The notes: generated by a model from the letters alone, not told the origin. A stretch of DNA of 64,000 bases from an uncultured Nocardioides sp. (GCF_947488515.1 NZ_CANKZF010000001.1:806001-870000), one strand, 5' to 3'. Shown: positions 35,144 to 43,734, counted from the stretch's first letter. Made by a program: numbers and translations.

Positions 35144-35208
35144 CGGGGGTCCCCGCGGCGTTGTCCGGAGGAGCGAAGCGGAGGAGGAGAAGGTCGTGGG
35201 GTTCTCAT
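35140..35208 (-). CDS. 22-codon relay ORF between cbiQ and cbiO
   Basis: ATG 35208 overlaps the cbiQ stop (ATGA) and its own TGA overlaps the cbiO ATG (ATGA), so ribosomes could move cbiQ-miniORF-cbiO without dissociating. The product, MRTPRPSPPPLRSS then GQRRGDPR, has low complexity. TCATCGGGGGTCCCC is repeated exactly at 35140-35154 and 35205-35219, so the segment looks like a duplication or insertion into an ancestral cbiQ-cbiO ATGA junction. CbiQ and the peptide both end GDPR because of the repeat. A protein function is unlikely. Confidence 0.45.
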   Translation of the reverse strand: MRTPRPSPPPLRSSGQRRGDPR

Positions 35209-35888
35209 CGGGGGTCCCCCGTCTGCGGCAGGCGGCCGTCGTACCCCCGCGACAGCATGGCGAGGTGGACGCGCTCGCCGCGCTCGTAGGACCGGATGAA
35301 CAGGGCGCCCAGCGAGCGGGCCAGCACGGGCCAGTGCCGCGGCGAGCGCGGGTCGCAGCCGCGCGAGCGGAGCGCCGTCATCATCCGGCCGAGCTCCGCG
35401 GTGACCACGTCGAGGTAGCGGATCATGAAGCCCATGATCTGCACGACCAGGTCGGGGGTCCGCAGCCGTTGCAGCCCGCGGATCAGGTCCTGCGGCTCGG
35501 TGGTGGCGGCGAGGGTGAGCGAGGCGAGGACGCCGATCGTGCCCTTGATGAGCAGCGCGACACCGGCCACGAGGCCGGGCTCGGAGACGCTCACGCCGAG
35601 CACCTCGGTCTGCGGTCCGTGGGCGATGAACGGCATCAGCACCGCGAAGACGACGAACGGCACCTCGACGACCATCCGCGGCAGCAGGTAGCGCAGCGGC
35701 ACGCGGGAGAGCGCGACGACGACCAGCAGGACGGCGGCCCAGAGGGCGAAGACGGGGTAGGCCTGCCGCGGCGTCGCGACGACCACCAGCATGAACCCGA
35801 GCAGGGCGAGGACCTTGAGGTGCGCCGGCGCGCGGTGCACCGGGCTGTGGCCGTGGAAGTGGAGCCGGTGTCCGTGCCCGGCGCCCAT
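35205..35888 (-). CDS. cbiQ: ECF transporter transmembrane component CbiQ
   Basis: 227 residues with about five transmembrane helices and the CbiQ signature near the C-terminal coupling helices (SRGCDPRS and SRGYDGRL, the two A-x-x-RG-like motifs that contact CbiO). The N-terminus MGAGHGHRLHFHGHSPVH is His-rich, which fits a metal transporter. Its ATG shares one base with the stop of the PDGLE gene. Confidence 0.9.
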   Translation of the reverse strand: MGAGHGHRLHFHGHSPVHRAPAHLKVLALLGFMLVVVATPRQAYPVFALWAAVLLVVVALSRVPLRYLLPRMVVEVPFVVFAVLMPFIAHGPQTEVLGVSVSEPGLVAGVALLIKGTIGVLASLTLAATTEPQDLIRGLQRLRTPDLVVQIMGFMIRYLDVVTAELGRMMTALRSRGCDPRSPRHWPVLARSLGALFIRSYERGERVHLAMLSRGYDGRLPQTGDPR

Positions 35889-36265
35889 CAGGCCTCCGAC
35901 TGGCGGGCGCGCTCGGCGCGGGCGTCGTCCGAGTCGACGTCACCGGAGTCGACGATCCCCGACTCGTCGTCGTCGGTCCCGCGGCGTCGTACGAGCCAGA
36001 ACAGGCCGGTGCTGAGCAGCAGCATCACGACCACGCCGATCACCCCGGCGAGCCCGCCGCTGATGCGGGCGTCGTCGACGCCGGACGTCTGGTAGTCGGC
36101 CAACGGGCTGTCGACGGTCGCCGAGTCCTCGGCGGAGTCGATGAAGCCGGTCTGCTCGGCGACGTACTCCAGGCCATCGGGGTGCGAGCTGGCGTAGTAG
36201 CTCGCGACGCCGGCGACGAGCAGGCTCACGACCAGGGCGACGGCGAACAAGCGACGGGTGGTCAT
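35888..36265 (-). CDS. PDGLE-domain protein, CbiN-like component
   Basis: 125 residues with two transmembrane helices, the PDGLE sequence after the first one (SSHPDGLEYVAEQTGF), an extracytoplasmic loop and an acidic tail. PDGLE proteins replace or accompany CbiN/NikN in ECF nickel and cobalt transporters, associating with the M component. The TGA overlaps the ATG of cbiQ. Its own start overlaps the cbiM stop. Confidence 0.88.
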   Translation of the reverse strand: MTTRRLFAVALVVSLLVAGVASYYASSHPDGLEYVAEQTGFIDSAEDSATVDSPLADYQTSGVDDARISGGLAGVIGVVVMLLLSTGLFWLVRRRGTDDDESGIVDSGDVDSDDARAERARQSEA

Positions 36266-36951
36266 CGGCCGACCCCCGTGCGGAGCTCGAGCTCGCGCTC
36301 CACCAGGAGCGGGCGGGCGCCGTGGACGAGGTCGGGCCTCGTGGCCACCACGCTCGCGACGACCAGGCCGGTCACGACCGCCTCGCCGACACCGATCACG
36401 GTGTGCCAGCCGAGCATCGCGGTCATGACGGCGCCCAGGTCGACGGGGACGTTGCCGCCGACGGCGAAGAGCAGGGTGAAGACCAGCGCCGCGGCGGGGA
36501 CGCTGACCAGGGCGCCGACCGCGGCTGCCGGTGCCACCATGCCGAGCCGCTTGGGCAGCACCCGGCGCAGGACGACGAAGACCCCGTATCCGACGACGAC
36601 GGTCACGATGCCGATCAGGGTGATGTTGGTGCCGAGCGCGGTGATGCCTCCGTCGGCCATCAGCAGGGCCTGCACGACGAGCACCACCGACAGGCACAGC
36701 ACCGCGGTCCACGGTCCAACGAGGACGGCGGCGAGCGCGCCGCCCATCAGGTGTCCGCTGGTGCCCGCGCCCACGGGGAAGTTGATCATCTGGGCGGCGA
36801 AGACGAAGGTCGCCACCAGCCCCGCCGCGGGCGCCGTCCGGTCGTCGAGCTCGCGTCGCGCGCCGCGCAACGCGCACGCGACCGCGACCGCGGCCACCGC
36901 CCCCGTCGCCACCGAGGTCGGGGCGTCGAGGAATCCGTCGGGCACGTGCAC
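36262..36951 (-). CDS. cbiM: ECF transporter metal-binding component CbiM
   Basis: 229 residues, about seven helices, with the family N-terminus HVPDGFLDAP and the internal GAGTSGHLMGG loop. In characterised Ni/Co M-components the amino terminus and His2 (Met-His-x-Pro-Asp) form the metal site, so I chose GTG 36951, which places His at position 2 and has CAGGAG upstream. The open frame extends further to 37026, but a longer N-terminus would block the site. A perfect Nur-box lies 88 bases upstream, favouring nickel. Confidence 0.88.
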   Translation of the reverse strand: MHVPDGFLDAPTSVATGAVAAVAVACALRGARRELDDRTAPAAGLVATFVFAAQMINFPVGAGTSGHLMGGALAAVLVGPWTAVLCLSVVLVVQALLMADGGITALGTNITLIGIVTVVVGYGVFVVLRRVLPKRLGMVAPAAAVGALVSVPAAALVFTLLFAVGGNVPVDLGAVMTAMLGWHTVIGVGEAVVTGLVVASVVATRPDLVHGARPLLVERELELRTGVGR

Positions 36952-37038
36952 GTGGTCGCTCCTGCTCGGGCGGGACTGGTTGGATGTCTGGTGGCCGGCA
37001 CGGATCCCCCGATACCGGGCCGGCACGCCTCGACCTTA

Positions 37039-37055
37039 TTGCAATCGTCTTGCAA
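37039..37055. promoter_or_regulatory. Nur-type nickel box TTGCAA-N5-TTGCAA
   Basis: TTGCAA-TCGTC-TTGCAA agrees at every base with the Streptomyces Nur consensus tTGCaa-N5-ttGCAA as I know it. It lies between cbiM (-, start 36951) and bcp (+, start 37102) and could control the transporter, and possibly bcp, according to nickel. Confidence 0.65.
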
Positions 37056-37101
37056 CAACCAACCGGACCGCCCTCCGGACCGACCGCGCACAGGAGTCCC
37101 C

Positions 37102-37572
37102 ATGTCCGACCGCCTCGCCGCCGGCGACACCGCCCCCGACTTCACCCTGACCAACGACGCCGAGGAGCAGGTCTCGTTGTCGGACCTGCGCGGCAAGAAG
37201 GTGATCCTCTACTTCTACCCGGCCGCGATGACCCCCGGCTGCACCAAGCAGGCCTGCGACTTCTCCGAGTCGCTCGACTCGCTGCGCGGCGCGGGCTACG
37301 AGGTGCTCGGCGTCTCCAAGGACAAGCCGGCCAAGCTCGCCAAGTTCCGCGAGCGCGACGCGCTCACCCTCACGCTGCTCTCCGACGAGGACCTGGCGGT
37401 GCACCAGGCGTACGGCGCCTACGGCACGAAGAAGCTTTACGGCAAGGAGGTCGAGGGCGTGATCCGCTCGACCTTCGTGATCGACGAGGAGGGCAAGGTC
37501 GAGCTCGCCCAGTACAACGTCAAGGCCACCGGCCACGTCGCCAAGCTGCGGCGGGACCTGGGTCTCGCCTGA
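37102..37572 (+). CDS. bcp: Thiol peroxidase of the Bcp/PrxQ type
   Basis: 156 residues. Peroxidatic cysteine in FYPAAMTPGCTKQACDF with the resolving Cys five residues later, the pattern of atypical 2-Cys PrxQ. Reduces H2O2 and organic hydroperoxides with thioredoxin. CAGGAG precedes the ATG. The Nur-box lies 46 bases upstream. Usual length for the family. Confidence 0.93.
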   Translation: MSDRLAAGDTAPDFTLTNDAEEQVSLSDLRGKKVILYFYPAAMTPGCTKQACDFSESLDSLRGAGYEVLGVSKDKPAKLAKFRERDALTLTLLSDEDLAVHQAYGAYGTKKLYGKEVEGVIRSTFVIDEEGKVELAQYNVKATGHVAKLRRDLGLA

Positions 37573-37583
37573 CGCCTCGCCGG

Positions 37584-37646
37584 GGTAGTCCAGTGACAAA
37601 CCGTCGACCGGCACCGTTTCCGAGGACCGTACGCCACTGGACTACC
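37584..37646. repeat. 12-bp inverted repeat flanking a 39-nt loop
   Basis: GGTAGTCCAGTG (37584-37595) and CACTGGACTACC (37635-37646) are exact reverse complements, starting 11 bases after the bcp stop. The right arm lies over TACCTT, the plausible -10 box of tRNA-Leu. It may terminate bcp or serve as a long-range hairpin or operator pair. Confidence 0.5.
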
Positions 37647-37661
37647 TTGGGCACTCGTCCA

Positions 37662-37735
37662 GCGCTCGTAGCCCAATTGGCAGAGGCACCACGTTTAGGT
37701 CGTGGCCAGTGAGAGTTCGAGTCTCTCCGAGCGCA
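37662..37735 (+). tRNA. tRNA-Leu (anticodon UAG), short variable loop
   Basis: 74 nt. Acceptor GCGCTCG/CGAGCGC, three-pair D stem GCC/GGC, anticodon stem CCACG/CGTGG with loop TTTAGGT (UAG), variable loop CCAGT of five bases, T arm GAGAG/CTCTC with TTCGAGT, discriminator A. Canonical bacterial tRNA-Leu has a long variable arm; this one has a class I body. All stems pair perfectly, so it is not decayed. CCA is not encoded. Confidence 0.85.
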
Positions 37736-37790
37736 CCCGACTGAAGGAGGGCTCTGCCGCGAGTTCCTCCCATGTGACGCCCGTCACCAC

Positions 37791-37796
37791 TAGGGT
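37791..37796 (+). promoter_or_regulatory. -10 box (TAGGGT) of the symporter gene
   Basis: TAGGGT ends 6 nt before ATG 37803, consistent with a leaderless transcript. Confidence 0.5.
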
Positions 37797-37802
37797 CCGC
37801 GC

Positions 37803-38678
37803 ATGGACTCCGCGCTGACCACCGTCGGGCTGCCGCTCGCCCTGGCCATCATCATGTTCGGCCTCGGCCTGGACCTCACGATCGGTGACTTCAAGCGGGT
37901 GGGCCGGGCGCCGAAGGCCGTGGCCGTCGCGCTCGCCTGCCAGATCCTCCTGCTGCCGGCGATCTGCTTCGGGCTGGTCGTGCTCTTCGACCTCCCGGCC
38001 CTGCTCGGCATCGGCATGCTGCTGCTCGCCGCGTCGCCGGGCGGCACGACCGCCAACCTGTTCAGCCACCTGTTCCGCGGGGACGTGGCCCTGAACATCA
38101 CGCTGACGGCGATCAACACCGTCATCGCGGTCGTCACGCTGCCGGTCATCACCGGCCTCGCCATCGCCTACTACGACCGGCAGGACGACGTCTCCATGCC
38201 GCTCGTCGAGATCGTCAAGGTGTTCGCGCTGATCCTGCTGCCCGTCGGCATCGGCATGCTGGTCAACGCCCGCGCGACCGGGTTCGCCCGTCGGATGGAC
38301 AAGCCGGTGCGGATCGGCTCGGCGGTCATCCTCGCCGTCCTCGTGCTGGGGATCCTGCTCGACCAGCGCGAGAACGTCAGCGACTACCTTGCCGACGTCG
38401 GCCTCATCACCGCCCTCTTCTGCGCCATCAGCCTCGTCGTCGGCTACTACGTGCCCAAGGCCTTCGGTGTCACCGGCCCGCAGGCCATCGCCTCCTCGAT
38501 GGAGGTCGGGGTGCACAACGCCACGCTCGCGATCTTCGTCGCGGTCGAGGTGCTCGACGAGGTCGAGATCTCCGTGCCGGCGGCGGTCTACTCGCTCGTG
38601 ATGTTCCTCTTCGCCGCCCTGTGGGGCGCGTGGGTCAGCAGGCAGGTCGGTGCCCGCGAGGACGTGTCAGTCGCCTGA
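37803..38678 (+). CDS. Bile acid:sodium symporter family (BASS) transporter
   Basis: 291 residues, nine to ten transmembrane helices, with the family pattern LAIIMFGLGLDLT near the N-terminus, the SPGGTTANLFSHLFRGD crossover segment and EVGVHNATLAIFVA in the second half (the discontinuous helices that bind sodium). Bacterial members carry pantoate, organic acids or bile-acid-like anions; the substrate is unknown. The last 12 bases overlap the converging rdgB stop. Confidence 0.87.
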   Translation: MDSALTTVGLPLALAIIMFGLGLDLTIGDFKRVGRAPKAVAVALACQILLLPAICFGLVVLFDLPALLGIGMLLLAASPGGTTANLFSHLFRGDVALNITLTAINTVIAVVTLPVITGLAIAYYDRQDDVSMPLVEIVKVFALILLPVGIGMLVNARATGFARRMDKPVRIGSAVILAVLVLGILLDQRENVSDYLADVGLITALFCAISLVVGYYVPKAFGVTGPQAIASSMEVGVHNATLAIFVAVEVLDEVEISVPAAVYSLVMFLFAALWGAWVSRQVGAREDVSVA

Positions 38679-39281
38679 CAGGTCCGCCGCGACCTGCGGT
38701 GCGAGGGCGCGCAACGCCCGCCCGCGGTGCGAGATCCGGTCCTTCTCCCCCGGCTCGAGCTCGGCGGAGGTCAGGTCCTCGGCGTCGTGCTCGACCGCGA
38801 CGAAGACCACGTCGTAGCCGAAGCCACCGGTCCCGCGCACCTTGCGGATGATGCGACCGTCCATCCGGCCCTCGACGACGCGCTCGCGACCGTCCGGCAT
38901 CACCCACGCCACGGCGCACGCGAAGTGCGCACCGCGCCGCTCGTCGGGTACGTCGTCGAGCTGGGCGAGCAGCAGCTCGTTGTTGCGCTGGTCGCTCTTG
39001 GGGGGGCCGGACCACCGTGCCGAGAGCACGCCCGGCATCCCGTTGAGCGCGTCGACGCACAGCCCGCTGTCGTCGGCGACCGACGGCAGCCCGGTGGCCG
39101 CCACGCCGGCGCGCGCCTTCAGCAGGGCGTTGCCCTCGAAGGTCGGCTGGTCCTCGACCGGCTCGACGTAGCCCTCCACGTCGGCGATGCCGAGCACCTC
39201 GATCCCCGGCACGTGCTCGGCGAGGATGCGCTGCATCTCGAGGATCTTCTTGGTGTTGCCCGACGCGAGGAAGATCTTCAC
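38667..39281 (-). CDS. rdgB: Non-canonical purine NTP pyrophosphatase (RdgB/HAM1)
   Basis: 204 residues, cleansing the nucleotide pool of ITP, dITP and XTP. Motifs: LASGNTKK at the N-terminus, [25 protein letters not shown] with the catalytic Asp, [11 protein letters not shown] and the final SHRGRAL. The GTG start overlaps the rph stop (GTGA), matching the conserved rph-rdgB order. Confidence 0.95.
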   Translation of the reverse strand: MKIFLASGNTKKILEMQRILAEHVPGIEVLGIADVEGYVEPVEDQPTFEGNALLKARAGVAATGLPSVADDSGLCVDALNGMPGVLSARWSGPPKSDQRNNELLLAQLDDVPDERRGAHFACAVAWVMPDGRERVVEGRMDGRIIRKVRGTGGFGYDVVFVAVEHDAEDLTSAELEPGEKDRISHRGRALRALAPQVAADLSGD

Positions 39282-40018
39282 CGGCCCAGCGCCTCCTGCT
39301 GCAGGCGCGTCAGGTCGGCACAGCCCTTCTCGGCCAGGGCCAGCAGGGCGTCGAGCTCGGCGCGGTCGAAGGCTGCGCCCTCGGCCGTGCCCTGCACCTC
39401 GACGAACTTCCCGTCGCCCGTCATCACGACGTTCATGTCGGTCTCGGCGCGCACGTCCTCGACGTAGGGCAGGTCCAGCCGCGGCACGCCGTCGATGATG
39501 CCGACGCTGACCGCCGCGACGGACCCGGTCAGCGGCTCGCCCGTGAGTGCGCCGCTGGAGCGCAGGTGCTCGACCGCGTCGGCCAGGGCGACGTACGCCC
39601 CGGTGATCGCGGCGGTGCGGGTGCCGCCGTCGGCCTGGAGGACGTCGCAGTCGAGGACGATCGTGTTCTCGCCGAGCGCCTCGTAGTCGATGACCGCGCG
39701 CAGGGAGCGGCCGATCAGGCGCGAGATCTCGTGGGTTCGGCCACCGATGCGGCCCTTCACCGACTCGCGGTCCGAGCGGGTGTTGGTGGCCGCGGGGAGC
39801 ATCGCGTACTCGGCGGTGACCCAGCCCAGGCCGGAGCCCTTGCGCCAGCGCGGCACGCCCTCGGACGCGGAGGCGGCGCAGAGCACCCGGGTGCCGCCGA
39901 ACTCGACGAGCACCGAACCGGCGGCGTGGTCGAGCCAGTTGCGGGTGATGGTGATCGGGCGGAGCTCATCGTCGGCGCGGCCGTCGGCCCGAGGAGCCGG
40001 AGTCGGGACAGAAGTCAT
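39278..40018 (-). CDS. rph: Ribonuclease PH
   Basis: 246 residues; phosphorolytic 3'-5' exonuclease that trims tRNA 3' ends. [22 protein letters not shown] at the N-terminus, [11 protein letters not shown], and [20 protein letters not shown] carrying the active-site region are characteristic. ATG 40018 gives the normal length; an upstream extension to 40057 is not needed. The leader region upstream holds a 14-bp hairpin. Confidence 0.95.
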   Translation of the reverse strand: MTSVPTPAPRADGRADDELRPITITRNWLDHAAGSVLVEFGGTRVLCAASASEGVPRWRKGSGLGWVTAEYAMLPAATNTRSDRESVKGRIGGRTHEISRLIGRSLRAVIDYEALGENTIVLDCDVLQADGGTRTAAITGAYVALADAVEHLRSSGALTGEPLTGSVAAVSVGIIDGVPRLDLPYVEDVRAETDMNVVMTGDGKFVEVQGTAEGAAFDRAELDALLALAEKGCADLTRLQQEALGR

Positions 40019-40040
40019 GGGCACGACCCTAGACGTGACT

Positions 40041-40082
40041 GAGCCGGGTCCGGTCACCCCCGTGTGTCACCGGACCCGGCTC
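40041..40082. other. 14-bp hairpin in the rph / histidine kinase divergent region
   Basis: GAGCCGGGTCCGGT (40041-40054) and ACCGGACCCGGCTC (40069-40082) pair perfectly around 14 loop bases. It starts 23 bases upstream of the rph ATG, so it may be a 5'-UTR structure of rph. A terminator role fits poorly, because both flanking genes point away from it. Confidence 0.5.
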
Positions 40083-40238
40083 GAAGCCCCTTCCCCTGCG
40101 GGACCGTCCACTCGTGCGCGGCCCCACGCCGCGCAGCTCCCTCCGCGCGGTTGGTGGGACCACCCTGCGCAGGCGAGACCGGCACACGCATCGGCCCTGA
40201 GGCCATGTCCATGCGACCAAAGTAGGAATTCGGCTCGT

Positions 40239-40244
40239 TAACCT
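40239..40244 (+). promoter_or_regulatory. -10 box (TAACCT) of the histidine kinase gene
   Basis: TAACCT ends 7 nt before GTG 40252, consistent with a leaderless transcript. Confidence 0.5.
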
Positions 40245-40251
40245 GAGCGCC

Positions 40252-41406
40252 GTGGAACCACGACCCGACACCCAGCCCGAGCTGACGTGGGTGTCGCACG
40301 CCTGGCGCTACGGGCTGTGCGTGGTGTTCTCGGCAGCGGTCTGGCAGACCGTCGCAGCGGCCGAGTGGCGCGAGCACCGCCTCCTCTTCACCATCGACGT
40401 GGTCCTGGGCGTGGCCGCCTTCGTGCTGGTCTACTTCCGCCGTCGGGCGCCCAAGCGGGTCGCCCTGGTCATCGCTGCGATGAGCGCCTTCTCCGGGCTC
40501 GCGGCCGGCCCGGCCACCCTGGCCGCGGTCTCCGTGGCGACCCGGCGGCGCTGGCGCGAGGTGGTGCTGGTCGGCAGCGCGAACTTCGTCGCCGCGCAGA
40601 CCTGGACGACGATCGCACCGATCGAGGACAGCGACTTCCTGGTCGCCACGCTGGTCAACCTCGCCGTGAACACCGGGATGATGGGCTGGGGCCTCTACAT
40701 CGGCTCGCGGCGCGAGCTGCTCTGGAACCTCCGCAACCGCGCCGAGCGTGCCGAGCTCGAGCAGGAGCTGCGGCTCACCCAGGCCCGTTCGACCGAGCGC
40801 GCCCGCATCGCCGGGGAGATGCACGACGTGGTCGCGCACCGCATCACCCAGGTCTCCATGCAGGCCGGGGCGCTCGCGTTCCGCGACGACCTCGACGCCG
40901 AGCGCCTCCGCGAGGGGCTCGGCCAGATCCAGCAGCAGGCCAACGACGCGCTCCACGAGCTCCGCGGCGTGCTCGGGGTGCTGCGCGAGGACGACCCGAG
41001 CACGCCCACGGCGCGACCGCAGCCGACGTACGACGACATCGCCGCCCTGGTCGACGAGGCGCGGTCCCTCGGCCTCGACATCGACTGGGCCGACCACGTC
41101 GACGGTGACGTGCCGGTGCCGCCGGTGACGGGCCGCACGGTCTACCGGATCGTGCAGGAGGGCATCACCAACGTCCGCAAGCACGCCCCCGGCGCCGGGG
41201 TGGAGATCAGGTCCTCGGGGGACGAGCACGGCGGCATCACCGTCGTGATCAGCAACCCGCTCGGCAACCGGCCGAGCGCCGCGCCCGGCGCCGGCCTGGG
41301 GCTGGTCGGGCTGCGCGAGCGCACCGAGCTGCGGGGCGGCCGGCTGCACCAGCGCACGGAGGGGTCGAGGTTCGTGCTGGAGGCTTGGCTACCGTGGACG
41401 GCGTGA
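40252..41406 (+). CDS. Two-component sensor histidine kinase (HisKA_3)
   Basis: 384 residues. About five transmembrane helices (residues 18-150) without a large sensor loop are followed by the HisKA_3 dimerisation domain with H191 in ARIAGEMHDVVAHRITQ and a HATPase domain ending GLGLVGLRERTELRGG. Such LytS-less NarL-type kinases often sense membrane or cell-wall stress. GTG 40252. Its stop overlaps the start of the response regulator (GTGA). The pair is on the opposite strand from the flanking genes. Confidence 0.88.
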   Translation: MEPRPDTQPELTWVSHAWRYGLCVVFSAAVWQTVAAAEWREHRLLFTIDVVLGVAAFVLVYFRRRAPKRVALVIAAMSAFSGLAAGPATLAAVSVATRRRWREVVLVGSANFVAAQTWTTIAPIEDSDFLVATLVNLAVNTGMMGWGLYIGSRRELLWNLRNRAERAELEQELRLTQARSTERARIAGEMHDVVAHRITQVSMQAGALAFRDDLDAERLREGLGQIQQQANDALHELRGVLGVLREDDPSTPTARPQPTYDDIAALVDEARSLGLDIDWADHVDGDVPVPPVTGRTVYRIVQEGITNVRKHAPGAGVEIRSSGDEHGGITVVISNPLGNRPSAAPGAGLGLVGLRERTELRGGRLHQRTEGSRFVLEAWLPWTA

Positions 41407-42053
41407 TCCGCGTGCTGCTCGTCGACGACGACCCGCTGGTCCGTTCGGCGCTGACCCTGATGCTCGGCGGACAGTCCGACATCGAGGTGGTGGGCGAGGC
41501 CCCCAACGGCGAGGCCGGCCTGGCCCAGGTCGCCGAGCACCGGCCCGACGTGGTGCTGATGGACATCCGGATGCCGGTGATGGACGGGCTGGAGGCCACG
41601 CGCGTCCTGCACTCGCGACCGTCCCCGCCCGCCGTGGTCGTGCTCACGACGTTCGACGCCGACGACCACGTGCTCAGCGCAGTCGCCGCGGGCGCCGACG
41701 GCTTCCTGCTGAAGGACACCCCGCCCGGCGACATCGTCGGAGCGATCCGCACGGTGGCGGCCGGTGACGCCATGCTGTCGCCGTCCGCGACCCGCAGCCT
41801 GGTCTCCCGGCTGCGCAACACCTCACCGACCGACCGCACCACGACCGCCGCCGACCGGCTGACGGTGCTGACCGAGCGCGAGCTCGAGGTCGCCGTGTGC
41901 GTCGGCCGCGGGCTCAGCAACTCCGAGATCGCCTCCGAGCTCTACCTGTCGATCCCCACGGTGAAGTCCCACGTCTCCCGCCTGCTGACCAAGCTCGACG
42001 CCACCAACCGCGTGCAGGTCGCGATGGTCGTGCACGACGCCGGGCTGGTCTGA
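41403..42053 (+). CDS. NarL/LuxR-family response regulator
   Basis: 216 residues. Receiver domain with acidic pocket DDD (8-10), phosphoacceptor D54 (LMDIRMP), TTFD with switch Thr, and LLKD with the conserved Lys. The LuxR HTH at the C-terminus reads LTERELEVAVCVGRGLSNSEIASELYL and TVKSHVSRLLTKL. Start GTG 41403 coupled to the kinase. It ends 8 bases before the converging MBL-fold gene's stop. Confidence 0.9.
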   Translation: MIRVLLVDDDPLVRSALTLMLGGQSDIEVVGEAPNGEAGLAQVAEHRPDVVLMDIRMPVMDGLEATRVLHSRPSPPAVVVLTTFDADDHVLSAVAAGADGFLLKDTPPGDIVGAIRTVAAGDAMLSPSATRSLVSRLRNTSPTDRTTTAADRLTVLTERELEVAVCVGRGLSNSEIASELYLSIPTVKSHVSRLLTKLDATNRVQVAMVVHDAGLV

Positions 42054-42060
42054 CGCCCGG

Positions 42061-42840
42061 CTAGATGTCGTACGTCGCGCCGGCGCGGGCCAGCTCGACC
42101 GGGCCCGACCACTCGGTGCGGGCCTCGGCCTCCGCGTCGGCCGGGTCGTGCCACGGCGGGACGTGGGTCAGGACCAGGCGCCCGACGCCGGCCTGCGACG
42201 CCGTGCGCCCGCAGTCGGCGCCGGTCATGTGGAGCTCGGGCGGGTTGTCGTCGCCGCTGCGGAACGACGCTTCCGCGAGCAGCAGGTCCGCCCCGACGGC
42301 CACCTCGTCGAGCTCCGGGCAGGGCCCGGTGTCGCCGGAGTAGACGAGCGTGCGGCCACCGGCGGTGACCCGCAGGGCGTAGGCGGCGACGGGGTGGACC
42401 ACCCGGCGTGCCTCGACGCGGAACGGGCCCAGCTCCGCGACCCCACCAGCGTCCCCGTAGGCGTGGAAGGCGAACTCCTCGGTCATGCCGGGATCGACCG
42501 GGAGGTCGTAGGCCCGCGCCATCCGCTCGGCCGTGCCGGCCGGCCCCCAGACGGGGATCTGCGGCTGCGCACCGGTGGGGTGGTACTTGCGCATCACGTA
42601 GTAGCCGCAGAGGTCGAGGCAGTGGTCGGCGTGGAGGTGGCTGAGGAAGACCGCGTCGATCCCGAGCGGGTCGGTGTGGCGGTGCAGCTGGCCGAGCGCG
42701 CCGTTGCCGAGGTCGAGCAGGATCCGCCAGGTGCGCCCGGCCTCCTCGGCCTCGAGGAGGTAGCAGCTCGCCGCGGACTCGGGGCCGGGGTAGGAACCCG
42801 AGCACCCGACGATGGTGAGCCTCATCGGGTGATGGCTCAT
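42061..42840 (-). CDS. MBL-fold phosphodiesterase, Rv1339-like
   Basis: 259 residues. Metallo-beta-lactamase motif [14 protein letters not shown], the GDTGPC segment and HVPPWH near the C-terminus. The mycobacterial counterpart Rv1339, next to murI in the same order, is reported as a cyclic-nucleotide phosphodiesterase; similar activity here is an inference from fold and synteny. The ATG at 42840 overlaps the murI stop (ATGA). Confidence 0.85.
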   Translation of the reverse strand: MSHHPMRLTIVGCSGSYPGPESAASCYLLEAEEAGRTWRILLDLGNGALGQLHRHTDPLGIDAVFLSHLHADHCLDLCGYYVMRKYHPTGAQPQIPVWGPAGTAERMARAYDLPVDPGMTEEFAFHAYGDAGGVAELGPFRVEARRVVHPVAAYALRVTAGGRTLVYSGDTGPCPELDEVAVGADLLLAEASFRSGDDNPPELHMTGADCGRTASQAGVGRLVLTHVPPWHDPADAEAEARTEWSGPVELARAGATYDI

Positions 42841-43655
42841 CCGCGTCCTCCGGCGAACTGCGTCGCGCCGAGCAGCTCCGAGCCGAGGAAGCGGCGGCCG
42901 ATCGTGGCGAAGTCGTCGGGGCTGCCGGTGGTGGAGAAGGTGTAGCTCGCCTCGCCGCCTGGACGCATCAGTCCGGTGCCGGCGAGCATCTTGTAGACGT
43001 CCTTGGCGCACTCCTCCGCCGAGCTGACCAGGGTGACCTGGTCGCCCATCACGTAGGAGATGACGCCCGTCAGCAGCGGGTAGTGGGTGCACCCGAGGAT
43101 CAGGGTGTCGACCCCGGCCTCGGCCAACGGGTCGAGGTAGTCGTGGGCGGCGGCCAGCAGCTCGTCGCCGCCGGTGACACCCTGTTCGACGAACTCCACG
43201 AAGCGCGGGCAGGCCCGGATGTGCAGGTCGAGGTGCGGCGCGGCGGCGAAGGCGTCGTCGTACGCCATGGAGCTGGCGGTGGCGCGCGTGCAGATCACGC
43301 CGACCCGCTGGTTGCGCGTGGCCGCGGCCGCGCGCCGGGCCGCCGGGAGGATCACCTCGACGACGGGGACGTCGTAGCGCTCGCGGGCATCGCGCAGCAT
43401 CGCGGCGCTGGCGGAGTTGCAGGCGATGACCAGCGCCTTCACGCCGCGCTCGTAGAGGTGGTCGAGGCACTCGAGGGCGTACTCGCGGACCTCGCCGATG
43501 GGCTTCTGGCCGTAGGGCTGGCGCGCGGTGTCGCCGAGGTAGACGACCGACTCGTGCGGGAGCTGGTCGATGACGGAGCGCGCGACGGTCAGCCCGCCGA
43601 AGCCGGAGTCGAAGATGCCGATCGGGGCGTCGGCGGTCTCTCTCGGCGTCGGCAC
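42837..43655 (-). CDS. murI: Glutamate racemase
   Basis: 272 residues; provides D-glutamate for peptidoglycan. Catalytic cysteines lie in [11 protein letters not shown] and [12 protein letters not shown]; the N-terminal [17 protein letters not shown] is diagnostic. GTG 43655 follows a TAGCCT -10-like box (43668-43663) by 7 bases, so it is probably leaderless. Start of the murI-phosphodiesterase unit. Confidence 0.95.
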   Translation of the reverse strand: MPTPRETADAPIGIFDSGFGGLTVARSVIDQLPHESVVYLGDTARQPYGQKPIGEVREYALECLDHLYERGVKALVIACNSASAAMLRDARERYDVPVVEVILPAARRAAAATRNQRVGVICTRATASSMAYDDAFAAAPHLDLHIRACPRFVEFVEQGVTGGDELLAAAHDYLDPLAEAGVDTLILGCTHYPLLTGVISYVMGDQVTLVSSAEECAKDVYKMLAGTGLMRPGGEASYTFSTTGSPDDFATIGRRFLGSELLGATQFAGGRG

Positions 43656-43734
43656 AGGCAGCAGGCTAGGCGGTCGGGGCGTCGCGGGTCACGCCTACGC
43701 GTGCGTCGGCCCCGTCACACCGTCCACGTCGGGT

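Noticed and set aside
36952..37101. Cobalamin riboswitch upstream of cbiM
   Set aside because: The region is too short and I find no B12-box-like sequence; the Nur-box explains regulation better.
40029..40271. 80-codon leftward frame upstream of rph
   Set aside because: Arg-rich, covers the hairpin and the kinase promoter, and has no ribosome site or homology I recognise.
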